This document shows, in pieces, positions 18,204-26,889 of a stretch of DNA of 64,000 nucleotides (its first letter is position 1; every line of letters starts with the position of its first letter). Under the pieces are notes generated by a model. The model was not told the DNA's origin. It ran no database searches and saw nothing but the letters and a program-made list of their open reading frames with translations. The stretch comes from Larkinella terrae (GTDB taxonomy: Bacteria; Bacteroidota; Bacteroidia; Cytophagales; Spirosomataceae): the NCBI RefSeq assembly GCF_009668025.1, contig NZ_WJXZ01000006.1, forward strand, positions 459,347 to 523,346. Direction: 5' to 3'. Position numbers and translations under genes: made by a program.

Positions 18204-18266
18204 ATGACGATTGACCATAGACCGCCGACCATGGTCAATGGTCAATCGTCAGCCGTCAATGGTCAA
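18204..18266. repeat. Phased heptad palindrome, locus 2
   Basis: Nine contiguous 7-bp units. Four of the NNGACNN type (ATGACGA, TTGACCA, TAGACCG, CCGACCA) are followed by five of the NNGTCNN type (two TGGTCAA, TCGTCAG, CCGTCAA, TGGTCAA). It starts three bases after the dioxygenase stop and lies within a run of co-directional genes. Same family as 10327, 23864 and 38703. Confidence 0.9.
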
Positions 18267-18311
18267 AAAATCTTTACTCTCTAGTCTCACCTCCTTTGTC
18301 TATAAAAAATA

Positions 18312-19142
18312 ATGATCAAATTTTTTGCCCCTGCCTGGGGAAATACGTTGCCGTTTGACCGGTTTTGCCAGAACGTGAAAGCGGCCGGTTACGATGGCGT
18401 TGAAATTGCCGTACCGTTGGATGTGGCCGAAAAAATCGCTATTCTGGAAAGTCTGGCGAAACACGGGCTGGAACTGATCGGGCAATATTTTCAATCGTTT
18501 GAAACGGATCTGGATGAGCACGCCCGGAATTACGAGAAATACCTCCGGCATTTGAGTTCAGCCAAACCGCTGTTTATTAATTGCCAGACAGGGAAAGACT
18601 TTTTTACGTTCGAACAAAACCGCCGGTTGTTCGAGCTGGCCGACCGGATTTCCAGCGAAACCGGGGTTAAAATCATTCACGAAACCCACCGGGGAAAGGC
18701 CCTGTTTGCAGCCCACATTACCCGCGATTATTTGCAAAAACTTCCCAATCTGCGACTGGCGCTCGATATTTCCCACTGGTGTGCGGTCCACGAGTCCATG
18801 CTCGAAAACCAGGACGAAGCCGTTAAACTGGCGATCCGGCACACCGACCACATCCACAGCCGGGTCGGGCATCCCGAAGGCCCGCAGGTCAGTGATCCGC
18901 GCGCACCGGAATGGGCGGCTTTTCTGGAGGCACACCTTGCCTGGTGGGATCAGGTGATGGCAACGCACTTGGAGAACCAAACCGTGTTGACCGTCACGAC
19001 CGAATTTGGTCCAGCACCGTACTTGCCGACGCTGCCGTATACCCAGATGCCGGTCGTCAGTCAGTGGGACGTCAACGTGTTCATGCTGAATCTGTTGAAA
19101 AACCGGTATTCCGGTAAAGACGTTTCAGGCAGTAGTTGCTGA
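18312..19142 (+). CDS. Sugar phosphate isomerase/epimerase family protein
   Basis: A 276-residue cytoplasmic TIM-barrel protein of the xylose-isomerase-like/AP endonuclease 2 superfamily. Landmarks are YDGVEIAVPLD near 28, LFINCQTGKDFFTF near 93, GVKIIHETHRG near 120 (Glu-x-His), LALDISHWCAVHES near 153 and TEFGPAPYLPTLPY near the end. It is probably the last enzyme of the DUF1080-led sugar operon, though separated from it by a heptad palindrome. It lacks the signal peptide carried by its paralogue at 16458. Its 3' end overlaps the convergent acyltransferase gene by 18 bp. Confidence 0.87.
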   Translation: MIKFFAPAWGNTLPFDRFCQNVKAAGYDGVEIAVPLDVAEKIAILESLAKHGLELIGQYFQSFETDLDEHARNYEKYLRHLSSAKPLFINCQTGKDFFTFEQNRRLFELADRISSETGVKIIHETHRGKALFAAHITRDYLQKLPNLRLALDISHWCAVHESMLENQDEAVKLAIRHTDHIHSRVGHPEGPQVSDPRAPEWAAFLEAHLAWWDQVMATHLENQTVLTVTTEFGPAPYLPTLPYTQMPVVSQWDVNVFMLNLLKNRYSGKDVSGSSC

Positions 19143-20342
19143 AGGATCGACAGAATACACCGTTTTCCGGCCGCCAAACTGCCGGTTGATGTAATTTCGG
19201 GCCGGAACTTCCACCCAACGATACGTTAACGCAGAAACCGCCAGCGTTACGGCAATGAACGCCAGACAGACCAGCCAGCCAACAAACTGATCCGGTTTCG
19301 ACGGTTGCCCATACGTACCGTTCCGGGAGAACTGATAATAGGCGAATGCGTTTCCAAACAAAAACATCAGCGGCTGATGAACGAGATAAATAGAGAATGA
19401 CCAGTCGCCCAGCCGTTGCAGCAGTTTTGTTCCCAGAAACCGGTCCGTAGATGGGCTGCCATACGCGGCTGATAGCAAAATTAACGGCAGAAAGCTGATC
19501 GAAAACACGTCAGCCAGGGCAAAATGCATGCAGGTAAACAACCCGGCACTTAATAAAACCAGGGTGAAACCATTCGCTAACCACGACTTGCCCCAATTTT
19601 CCCGGTAGCCCAGATACATCATCATGCCGAGTACAAAACCGCACAAACAGCGCAGAAAACCGTATTGAACGGCCGCGTTGACGGTATTATTCAAGGGATC
19701 GGGCTTGAAAAAGGGCAGGGCGACCGGTGCCGGTAGATTGGGAATGATTAGAAAAGTCAGGACCAGATAACCGCCGAAACAAGCCAGCACCACGGCGATC
19801 CGGCCCACCGGTTTCAGATTCATGAACGGTTTGACCAGAAAAGGGAACAGCATGTACATCCACCATTCGACCGAAATCGACCAGGCGGCATGGGTCCACG
19901 AGAACCAGTCATGCAGGTTCATGGCCTGAAGCAAAAACAGATTGGTAATGAATGAGTAGAGGTTATTATTAGCCTCCATAATCAGGTTTTCAGGAATGCC
20001 GATCCAGCCTGAAACACCAAAAATGGTAACTGTTGCCAGCAGTGATACGAAATGCAGCGGATAAACGCGCGCAAACCGGGCAATGGTAAATCGCTTAAAT
20101 TCAGAACGTTCTACGGAGTCTTGAAACCATTTGCCGTAGACGTGGCTCATGACAAAACCGCTCAGGATGAAGAAGAAGTCCACCATCAGATACATTCGGT
20201 TGATGAGCCAGGAATCTTCAAATTTCAATAAAAGATTTCCGCCCAACCCCAGCATCAGGTCGACGTGAAAAATAACCGTGAGCAGGGCGGCAATACCGCG
20301 CAGTGGAGTAAGGTTGGCTAAGTAAGGTGTAACGGTTTTCAT
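19125..20342 (-). CDS. Membrane acyltransferase, OafA/YrhL family
   Basis: About 405 residues from the ATG at 20342 (MKTVTPYLANLTPLRG), preferred over an ATG 54 bp upstream because the family begins this way. The Acyl_transf_3 fold has about ten membrane spans. The catalytic His lies in AALLTVIFHVDLMLG, followed by FFILSGFVMSHVYGKW and RFARVYPLHFV. Such proteins O-acetylate or O-acylate surface polysaccharide, peptidoglycan or lipid sugars. Its stop overlaps the convergent isomerase gene. No glycosyltransferases lie near, so the acceptor is unknown. Confidence 0.9.
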   Translation of the reverse strand: MKTVTPYLANLTPLRGIAALLTVIFHVDLMLGLGGNLLLKFEDSWLINRMYLMVDFFFILSGFVMSHVYGKWFQDSVERSEFKRFTIARFARVYPLHFVSLLATVTIFGVSGWIGIPENLIMEANNNLYSFITNLFLLQAMNLHDWFSWTHAAWSISVEWWMYMLFPFLVKPFMNLKPVGRIAVVLACFGGYLVLTFLIIPNLPAPVALPFFKPDPLNNTVNAAVQYGFLRCLCGFVLGMMMYLGYRENWGKSWLANGFTLVLLSAGLFTCMHFALADVFSISFLPLILLSAAYGSPSTDRFLGTKLLQRLGDWSFSIYLVHQPLMFLFGNAFAYYQFSRNGTYGQPSKPDQFVGWLVCLAFIAVTLAVSALTYRWVEVPARNYINRQFGGRKTVYSVDPSATTA

Positions 20343-20816
20343 GCCGGATTTTAATTGTGATTGGTGGTGTAAATTCGAGTCGGAAAGCACTAACAAATGA
20401 ATCGTATTCTGTCAAATCGATGGAGAAATTCAGGCCAAAATGAAATATGAACAAATTAACCTATTGGATAACAGGTTGTTATAGCTTAATATTGAAACGA
20501 ATATACTTTTTCGCTTCCGACGTCCCGCTAATTTTTGAGTGAATGGTAGAACGTTGGGAGTAAGACGTAGAAACGTACCAATTACTGGTTTGAGCAATCT
20601 GCTCTTAGGTAGCAATGGGGATAGGCTGGAAGGACAGTTCTCGATGAATTGGACTGCCTTTTGATTCCAGTCAAAGGTATTTTGGGAAAGAACTGTAACT
20701 ATTTTCCGAAAAAATGTAATTCTGCAAAATACAATTTGGTGATCAGACCGATGAAGTTACTCCTTTCGTAGATTTGTAAAATTGTCTACGTTTCTCATCA
20801 CCTAACTAATTCCTAC
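20343..20816. other. Intergenic region between divergent genes
   Basis: A gap of 474 bp between the acyltransferase (minus) and the amidohydrolase (plus). I see no convincing gene: short open frames here lack family signals. The only recognisable site is TAGATTTG at 20769-20776, which matches TAnnTTTG and lies about 40 bp upstream of the amidohydrolase ATG; no TTG sits at the normal -33 spacing. Confidence 0.5.
20769..20776 (+). promoter_or_regulatory. Candidate -7 promoter element for amidohydrolase operon
   Basis: TAGATTTG matches the Bacteroidota TAnnTTTG -7 consensus, 40 bp upstream of the 20817 ATG. The expected TTG at about -33 is not found at normal spacing, so the call is tentative. 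Confidence 0.4.
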
Positions 20817-23800
20817 ATGCGGAAACTTCTCCTGACCGCCGTGCTGGCCTGGGGTATTGCACAGGTTGGCTGGTCGCAAGTTACCTTTCCCCGAAATGGC
20901 GTTTACGATGAACGATCGGGTTTATACGCTTTCACGAATGCCACGATTATTGTTGATCCGAAAACTACCCTCGACGGCGCTACGTTGCTCATTCGCAACG
21001 GGCGGATTGAAGCTGTTGGCAAAACCGTCAGCATTCCGGCCGGAACCGTCATCGCCGATCTGAAAGGCAAACGGATTTATCCGGGGCTGGTCGACATCGA
21101 GTCCGATTATGGAATGCCCGCCCTCCAGCGGAATGCGTCTGGCGGTGGGCGCGGGGCACCGCAATACGATTCTAACAAAAAAGGGGCGTTTAACTGGAAC
21201 CAGGCCATCCAGCCCGAAACCGAAGCCAGTGCGGTTTTTAAAGCCAGCGTTCCACAGGCTCTCGAACTTCGGAAACTCGGTTTTGGCGCGGTAGTGACGC
21301 ACCCGCACGACGGCATTGCCCGGGGTAGCTCCGCACTAGTCACGCTGGCCGACGACCGCGAAAACCTCGTCGTGATCCGGGAGCGGGTGGCTGGTCATTA
21401 TTCGTTCAGCAAAGGTACTTCGACCCAAACCTACCCAAACTCGCCAATGGGCGCAGTGGCGCTGCTGCGACAAACGTATTACGACGCCGACTGGTACAAA
21501 AAAGCCGGAAAAACCGCCGAAGCCAACATTTCGCTCGAAGCCTTCAACCGGTTGCAGAGCCTGCCATCGGTTTTTGAAGTACCCGATAAACTGGGTGTTC
21601 TGCGGGCTGACAAAATCGGTGAAGAGTTTGGCGTTCAGTATATTATCAAAAGTGCGGGCGATGAGTACCAGCGGCTGGACGAGGTGAAAGCCACGGGCGC
21701 TTCGCTGATCGTTCCGCTCAACTTCCCGCAGGCTTTCGATGTGGAGGATGCCTGGGATGCCGACAATGTGACCCTGGCGGAAATGAAGCACTGGGAAATG
21801 GCACCGGCCAATCCGGCGATGCTGGCGAAAGCCGGGGTTCCGTTTGCGCTGACCACGGCCAATCTTCGGAACAAAACCGATTTCTGGGCCAACCTTCGCA
21901 AAGCCATCGAATATGGGTTGACCGAACAACAGGCCCTGACTGCCTTGACGACTACGCCCGCTCAACTCCTGAAAATCGACAACGAAGTCGGAAGTCTGAA
22001 ACCGGGTTTGCTGGCGAACTTCATCATTACCTCCGACAACCTGTTCAGCGCGGATAACGTCATTCTGGAAAACTGGATTCGGGGGAAACAATACATTTAC
22101 GGCGACAAAAATGCTACCGATCTGCGCGGGAATTACAACCTGACCATCGGCGACCGCAGCAATTTGAAACTGAACATTATCGGAAAACCGGGTAAACCGG
22201 AATATCAGGTTCTGGCCGATACCGTAAAAATTACCCCGAAAATTTCCGTATCCAACGACCTTTTGTCGATTCAGCTTCAACTGGATAAAAAACAACCCGG
22301 CACGACTCGGCTAACCGGTTACCGTATCGACGGACCGCGGGAAGGAACGATCCTGAAAGGCGAAGGGGAATTGCCGGACGGAAAAATGGTGAAATGGACT
22401 GCGGTTTTGTCGCAACCGTTTGCGGCCAATGCAAAACCGGACACGGCGAAGAAAACCGCCCCGGAGTACGGCAAACTGTTGTATCCATTCGTTGGAATGG
22501 GGAATCTCGAAAAACCAAAAGCGCAAACGTTGCTGATTCGAAACGCGACGGTTTGGACCAACGAGAAAGATGGTGTCATTCAGAATGCCGATGTATTGGT
22601 GCAAAACGGCAAAATTACGCAGGTCGGTAAAAGCCTGACGGCCCCGACGGGTGCCCAAACCATCGACGGAACCGGCAAACACCTGACCAACGGCATCATC
22701 GACGAACACTCGCACATTGCGCTCTACTCGATCAACGAGGGCGGACAATCCAGCTCGGCAGAGGTGCGGATGAGCGACGTCGTGAACTCGGAAGACATCA
22801 ATATTTACCGGCAACTGGCCGGGGGCGTTACGACCTCGCAGCTGCTCCACGGTTCGGCTAACTCCATCGGCGGGCAATCGGCGATTGTGAAACTGAAATG
22901 GGGGGAAGCTCCGCAGGAAATGATGCTGAAAGGGGCCGACGGTTTTATCAAGTTTGCGCTCGGCGAAAACGTCAAACAGTCGAACTGGGGTGACGCGGTA
23001 CGCATCCGGTTTCCGCAAACCCGAATGGGAGTGGAGCAGGTCTACTTCGACCACTTCACCCGCGCCCGCGAGTACGACAACGCCTGGAAAGCGTATAATG
23101 CATTGAGCGCCAAGGAGAAAGCCAAGACAGTGCCGCCCCGCCGGGATGTGGAACTGGACGCACTGGCCGAAATTCTGAACAAGAAGCGGTTTATCACCTG
23201 TCACAGCTACGTGCAGTCGGAGATCAACATGCTGATGAAAGTGGCCGATTCGCTGGGCTTCAAGGTCAATACCTTCACGCACATTCTGGAAGGCTACAAA
23301 GTGGCCGATAAAATGGCGAAGCACGGCGTCGGCGGCTCGACCTTCGCTGACTGGTGGGCCTACAAAATGGAGGTAAAAGACGCCATTCCGTACAATGCCG
23401 CGCTGATGGCGCGGGCCGGGGTGACGGTTTCGATCAATTCCGACGATGCCGAAATGGCCCGTCGTCTGAATCAGGAAGCCGCCAAAGCCGTGGAATACGG
23501 CGGTATTTCGGAGGAAGACGCCTGGAAAATGGTGACGCTGAATCCCGCCAAACTGCTGCACCTCGACAGCAAACTCGGAAGCATTCGTGCGGGAAAGGAC
23601 GCCGACCTGGTGCTCTGGAACAACAACCCGCTGGCGATTTACGCCCGGCCTGAAAAAACGATCATTGACGGCACGATTTACTTCGACGCCCAGGACGAAG
23701 ACCGCAAGCACGACGAGTTGCAGAAGGAACGCGCCCGGCTGATCCAGAAGATGTTAACCGCGAAAGCCGGTGGCGCTCAAACCCAACGCCCGACCTTCCG

Positions 23801-23867
23801 TCGGCAACGGATGTTCCATTGCGAAGACGTGGAAGGCGTGATGGCGGAAGGGGAGGAGAGGAAATGA
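20817..23867 (+). CDS. Secreted double-domain amidohydrolase
   Basis: A 1016-residue protein with a signal peptide (LLLTAVLAWGIAQVGWSQ). Two amidohydrolase-like halves are visible. The N-terminal half (~35-450) has the family frame (GKRIYPGLVDIESDYG; LTTTPAQLLKIDNEVGSL) but lacks the metal-binding HxH. The C-terminal half (~580-985) has a complete set: HSH in GIIDEHSHIA, later His in TCHSY and FTHILEGY, Asp in INSDDAE, and the closing NPAKLLHLDSKLGSI. So one active and one pseudo-active module are inferred. A linker near 450-570 carries the pairing region. It is probably periplasmic; the substrate is unknown. A second amidohydrolase-like gene follows. Confidence 0.88.
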   Translation: MRKLLLTAVLAWGIAQVGWSQVTFPRNGVYDERSGLYAFTNATIIVDPKTTLDGATLLIRNGRIEAVGKTVSIPAGTVIADLKGKRIYPGLVDIESDYGMPALQRNASGGGRGAPQYDSNKKGAFNWNQAIQPETEASAVFKASVPQALELRKLGFGAVVTHPHDGIARGSSALVTLADDRENLVVIRERVAGHYSFSKGTSTQTYPNSPMGAVALLRQTYYDADWYKKAGKTAEANISLEAFNRLQSLPSVFEVPDKLGVLRADKIGEEFGVQYIIKSAGDEYQRLDEVKATGASLIVPLNFPQAFDVEDAWDADNVTLAEMKHWEMAPANPAMLAKAGVPFALTTANLRNKTDFWANLRKAIEYGLTEQQALTALTTTPAQLLKIDNEVGSLKPGLLANFIITSDNLFSADNVILENWIRGKQYIYGDKNATDLRGNYNLTIGDRSNLKLNIIGKPGKPEYQVLADTVKITPKISVSNDLLSIQLQLDKKQPGTTRLTGYRIDGPREGTILKGEGELPDGKMVKWTAVLSQPFAANAKPDTAKKTAPEYGKLLYPFVGMGNLEKPKAQTLLIRNATVWTNEKDGVIQNADVLVQNGKITQVGKSLTAPTGAQTIDGTGKHLTNGIIDEHSHIALYSINEGGQSSSAEVRMSDVVNSEDINIYRQLAGGVTTSQLLHGSANSIGGQSAIVKLKWGEAPQEMMLKGADGFIKFALGENVKQSNWGDAVRIRFPQTRMGVEQVYFDHFTRAREYDNAWKAYNALSAKEKAKTVPPRRDVELDALAEILNKKRFITCHSYVQSEINMLMKVADSLGFKVNTFTHILEGYKVADKMAKHGVGGSTFADWWAYKMEVKDAIPYNAALMARAGVTVSINSDDAEMARRLNQEAAKAVEYGGISEEDAWKMVTLNPAKLLHLDSKLGSIRAGKDADLVLWNNNPLAIYARPEKTIIDGTIYFDAQDEDRKHDELQKERARLIQKMLTAKAGGAQTQRPTFRRQRMFHCEDVEGVMAEGEERK

Positions 23868-23958
23868 CTATTGACGATTGACGATTGACCATCGACAGAC
23901 GACAATGGTCGATCGTCATCGGTCAAATAATGGTCAATCGTCGGCGGTCAATGGTCAA
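23864..23958. repeat. Phased heptad palindrome, locus 3
   Basis: Thirteen 7-bp units. Six of the NNGACNN type (ATGACTA, TTGACGA twice, TTGACCA, TCGACAG, ACGACAA) are followed by NNGTCNN types (TGGTCGA, TCGTCAT, CGGTCAA), a 4-bp ATAA interruption, and then TGGTCAA, TCGTCGG, CGGTCAA, TGGTCAA. The first unit contains the TGA stop of the upstream gene. It fills almost the whole gap between the two amidohydrolase genes. Confidence 0.88.
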
Positions 23959-23972
23959 AAAAACAAACAAGC

Positions 23973-25277
23973 ATGAAAAATCTAACACTATCTATATTCC
24001 TCCTCGCTTCGCTCAGCGGTTTTGCGCAGAATCCGGCTCCGGCGGGTCCGCAGGCTAGGGCGGTGGCGCTGACGGGCGCGACGATTCACGTCGGGAACGG
24101 GCAGGTGATTCCAAACGGAACCATCGTGTTCGATAAGGGCATCATTACCGCCGTGGGCAATGGCGACACGCCAATTAACGGTGCGGAACGCATCGATGTT
24201 GCGGGCAAGCACGTTTATCCGGGTCTGATTTCCCCGGCGGCCACGGTCGGTTTGCAGGAATTTGAATCGGTTCGGGCGACGCTCGATTACCAGGAAACCG
24301 GTTCGTTCAACCCCAACGTCCGGGCGCTGATTGCGTACAATACGGATTCGGAAATTATTCCGACGATCCGCAACAACGGTTTGCTGATGACGCAGGCCAT
24401 GCCCGATGGCGGGTTTATTTCGGGCAGTTCCTCAATCATGAACACCGACGGCTGGAACTGGGAAGATGCGGTTTTGAAAGCCGATGACGGTCTGTGGCTG
24501 AGCTGGCCAACGTATTTCGCCCGAAGTTTCGATTATGAAACCTTTACGGTGAGCCTGAAAAAGAACGAGCAGCGGCAGGATGCCATCAACGCCATGATTG
24601 CCACTTTCTCAGATGCGCGGGCTTATGCCGACCTGAAAAATCCGGCGCCGAAAAACCTCAAATTTGAAGCGATGAAGGGCTTGTTCGACGGCTCGAAATG
24701 CCTGTACATCCGCGCCAACTACGGCAAGGACATCATCGAAGCCATCAAGTTTGCCAAACAGGTGGGCGTGCGAAAACCGGTGATTGTCGGGGCTGAAGAC
24801 GCGGGCCGGGTGATTGATTTCCTGAAAGAAAACAGCGTGCCGGTAATTCTGGGGCCGATGCACCGGCTGCCGAATTTGCAGGACGAGGACGTGTACCTGC
24901 CCTACAAACTGCCGGGCATGCTTCAGAAAGCCGGGGTGCTGGTGAGCCTGAGCTACAATGGCGAATGGTGGCGCACCCGCAATCTGCCCTTTCAGGCCGG
25001 AACCGCGGCCGGTTTCAGCGGGATAGACAAGGAGGAAGCCCTGAAAATGATTACGTCAAATACGGCCAAAATCATGGGCATCGACAACGTGGTGGGCACA
25101 CTCGAAAAAGGCAAATACGCGACGCTGGTGGTCTCGAAAGGCGATTTGCTGGACATGCGAACCAACGTGATCGAACGCGCGTATATCCAGGGCCGTCACA
25201 TCAACCTCGACGACAAACACAAACGGCTGTTTCACATGTATCGCGAGAAATACGGCCAGCCGGATCTTGGAAAGTGA
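23973..25277 (+). CDS. Secreted amidohydrolase-like protein lacking metal ligands
   Basis: A 434-residue protein with a signal peptide (LSIFLLASLSGFAQ). It has the amidohydrolase scaffold: ALTGATIHVGNGQVIPNG near 33-50, GKHVYPGLISPAAT near 80-93 where active members have DxHxH, and the C-terminal ALKMITSNTAKIMGIDNVVG. The HxH is absent (ISPAATVG) and no later metal His/Asp set is apparent, so it is probably a non-catalytic homologue, similar to the N-terminal half of its upstream neighbour. The two genes are separated by a heptad palindrome and are probably co-transcribed. A strong terminator follows. Confidence 0.85.
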   Translation: MKNLTLSIFLLASLSGFAQNPAPAGPQARAVALTGATIHVGNGQVIPNGTIVFDKGIITAVGNGDTPINGAERIDVAGKHVYPGLISPAATVGLQEFESVRATLDYQETGSFNPNVRALIAYNTDSEIIPTIRNNGLLMTQAMPDGGFISGSSSIMNTDGWNWEDAVLKADDGLWLSWPTYFARSFDYETFTVSLKKNEQRQDAINAMIATFSDARAYADLKNPAPKNLKFEAMKGLFDGSKCLYIRANYGKDIIEAIKFAKQVGVRKPVIVGAEDAGRVIDFLKENSVPVILGPMHRLPNLQDEDVYLPYKLPGMLQKAGVLVSLSYNGEWWRTRNLPFQAGTAAGFSGIDKEEALKMITSNTAKIMGIDNVVGTLEKGKYATLVVSKGDLLDMRTNVIERAYIQGRHINLDDKHKRLFHMYREKYGQPDLGK

Positions 25278-25298
25278 TACTGATTTTGCTAGTGATTG

Positions 25299-25327
25299 GG
25301 AGCCTGAGCGATCGGGCTCCTTTTTTT
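25299..25327 (+). terminator. Intrinsic terminator after amidohydrolase pair
   Basis: GGAGCC (25299-25304 region) pairs with GGCTCC ending at 25320, with a 9-10 nt loop. A run of seven or more T follows. It lies about 20 bp after the amidohydrolase stop. Confidence 0.85.
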
Positions 25328-25522
25328 GCAGGCTTCGTAGGTTGGATTGCCGTTTAGGCAACAATGTGATTTGCGAGGTGCGTGTTTTGTATGGGTTATC
25401 GATAGTTGTTAGGCGTAAAGTGTTGATAGTGAGTTTTCTGTTAAGATCTCTTCCCAATCCCGTGTAGGGCACGGCTGATACGTGCTTGAATTATGATTAT
25501 AAAAGTTGAAAAATTTCGACAT

Positions 25523-25686
25523 CTTTTCGCCCCCAACCCCTAAAAGGGGACTAAAAAAACCGGATTTGAGAGCCCGGCACCGGCCGCCCGGCCTTTAGGG
25601 GGTTGGGGGGCGAAAAGAGGCCGGTACCCACAGAGTTTTACTAGCACTTAACAGCCTTACTATTTAGGGGGTTGGGGGCGAAAAAA
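25523..25686. repeat. CGCCCCCAACCCC inverted/direct repeats
   Basis: TCTTTTCGCCCCCAACCCCT (from 25523) is complementary to the copy at 25593-25618 (TTTAGGGGGTTGGGGGGCGA with AAAGA). A third copy in the second orientation lies at 25663-25686. The same word forms the perfect 28-bp palindrome at 29422-29489. This looks like a dispersed palindromic intergenic element. Confidence 0.85.
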
Positions 25687-25790
25687 GCCCGAAAATTGTC
25701 ACTGTTGTATGATAATCACTCGAGCATTTAAAATCCCTGCCCTTCATGGCGTTGGCCGAAAAATTTAGCCAGCCTCCGAAAGAAAATAAA

Positions 25791-25836
25791 TTGCGAAACC
25801 GAATAGTTGCGCATATATTTGCAACCGAACAGTTTC
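25791..25836 (+). promoter_or_regulatory. Promoter and operator of the ArsR/SRPBCC operon
   Basis: TTG at 25791-25793 and TATATTTG at 25814-25821 are 20 bp apart, a good Bacteroidota -33/-7 pair. The -7 element is flanked by two related 16-bp words, GAAACCGAATAGTTGC (25795-25810) and GCAACCGAACAGTTTC (25821-25836). They share AACCGAA-AGTT and have mutually complementary ends (GAAAC/GTTTC, GTTGC/GCAAC). This is where an ArsR-type repressor would block polymerase, so autoregulation is likely. Confidence 0.7.
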
Positions 25837-25851
25837 CTATTTATCACGTAT

Positions 25852-26172
25852 ATGCGTAGAGATATTTTTCAAGCCGTGGCCGACCCGACCAGACGAGCCA
25901 TTATCGCCTTACTTGCCTTCCAGGCCATGACACCCAATGCGATTGCCGACAACTTCAACACGACCCGACAGGCGGTGTCCAAACATTTGCGCATTCTGAC
26001 TGAATGCGAATTGGTGAAGCAAGAGCAAAAAGGGAGAGAAATTTATTATTCCCTTGAAATTGACCGCATGAAAGAAATAGACAAGTGGTTAGATCAATTC
26101 AGAAAGATTTTGGAAACCCGGTTTAATCAACTAGACGACTTATTGGCAACCATTAAAAAAAATAAACAATGA
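25852..26172 (+). CDS. ArsR-family winged-helix transcriptional regulator
   Basis: About 106 residues from the ATG at 25852 ([18 protein letters not shown]). The frame extends 45 bp upstream, but that region overlaps the promoter, so the downstream start is correct. The winged helix is typical of the ArsR/SmtB group without metal-binding cysteines: [16 protein letters not shown], then [20 protein letters not shown] as recognition helix and [14 protein letters not shown] as the wing. This subfamily is routinely paired with SRPBCC (AHSA1) proteins, as here, with a 4-bp ATGA overlap. It probably represses its own operon through the flanking repeats. Confidence 0.92.
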   Translation: MRRDIFQAVADPTRRAIIALLAFQAMTPNAIADNFNTTRQAVSKHLRILTECELVKQEQKGREIYYSLEIDRMKEIDKWLDQFRKILETRFNQLDDLLATIKKNKQ

Positions 26173-26663
26173 ACACCTTACCCTTTGACTTCACGGTTGA
26201 TAAATCCATCAACACCGTATTCATAACCAAAGAATTTGCCGCGGAACCTGAACTGGTTTGGGACGCATTTACAAAGCCGGAAATGCTGGACCAGTGGTGG
26301 GCTCCCAAACCCTGGGCTTCCAAAACAAAATCAATGGATTTTACAGTTGGAGGCCGACGATTGTATGCTATGGTGAGCCCGGAGGGACAGGAAAGTTGGG
26401 CATTACATGACTATACTTCAATTAGCCCAAAAACCAATTTCAAGTTTTTGAATGCGTTTGCCGATAAAGACGGAAATCCTCAGTTGCCGGGTTCAGATTG
26501 GGATTTGACTTTTAACGAAGGAAATGGAACAACGAAAGTCAGTATTTCCATTTACAATGAATCGCTGGAACGGATGGAAAAAATGATCGAAATGGGCTTC
26601 CAGGAAGGCTTTACGATGACCTTAAATGAATTGGAAACGTTGTTGTCTAAAAAGTTTGTATGA
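26169..26663 (+). CDS. SRPBCC (AHSA1/START-like) domain protein
   Basis: A 164-residue protein. The fold is shown by [20 protein letters not shown] near 20-39, [20 protein letters not shown] near 45-65 and the C-terminal helix [20 protein letters not shown]. This family forms a hydrophobic ligand-binding cavity; the ligand is unknown. It is translationally coupled to the upstream ArsR regulator, an arrangement seen in many bacteria, which suggests that the regulator and this protein respond to the same compound or stress. It has no signal peptide. Confidence 0.9.
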   Translation: MNTLPFDFTVDKSINTVFITKEFAAEPELVWDAFTKPEMLDQWWAPKPWASKTKSMDFTVGGRRLYAMVSPEGQESWALHDYTSISPKTNFKFLNAFADKDGNPQLPGSDWDLTFNEGNGTTKVSISIYNESLERMEKMIEMGFQEGFTMTLNELETLLSKKFV

Positions 26664-26762
26664 CAAAGTGATACAATAGCATTAAAATCCACCGCCGAAG
26701 CCGGTCGCCCGCCTTTAGCGTGCAAAATTCAATTTAAAATCACTATTTTTTTTAGAATCGGC

Positions 26763-26793
26763 TTGACAGTCTCAAAATTTGCCCTTTACTTTG
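26763..26793 (+). promoter_or_regulatory. Candidate promoter for small membrane protein gene
   Basis: TTGACA begins at 26763 and TACTTTG lies at 26787-26793, with 21 bp between. The -7 match is one base shorter than TAnnTTTG. It supports the ATG at 26890 rather than an in-frame codon at 26779, which would be upstream of the transcription start. Confidence 0.45.
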
Positions 26794-26889
26794 AAATACA
26801 AAGTTCTTTTTATTTATGCTCGCAATAACTTAATCGGAACGGGCGGGCAGCCATCGGCAATTGATTTTAAAACCTTAAATTTTACGAGC

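Larger units (their letters stand above)
25278..25790. other. Intergenic region with terminator and CCCCCAACC repeats
   Basis: More than 500 bp without a credible gene. It holds the terminator at 25299-25327 and three copies of a C/G-rich palindromic word (see 25523-25686). The rest is AT-rich with no coding signal. It ends at the promoter/operator of the ArsR-type gene. Confidence 0.6.

Noticed and set aside
20430..20615. A 61-codon minus-strand ORF in the gap before the amidohydrolase
   Set aside because: No ortholog-like features and AT-rich non-coding composition.
22311..23711. A 466-codon minus-strand ORF
   Set aside because: It is the antisense shadow of the amidohydrolase gene, whose signal peptide and metal motifs are clear on the plus strand.
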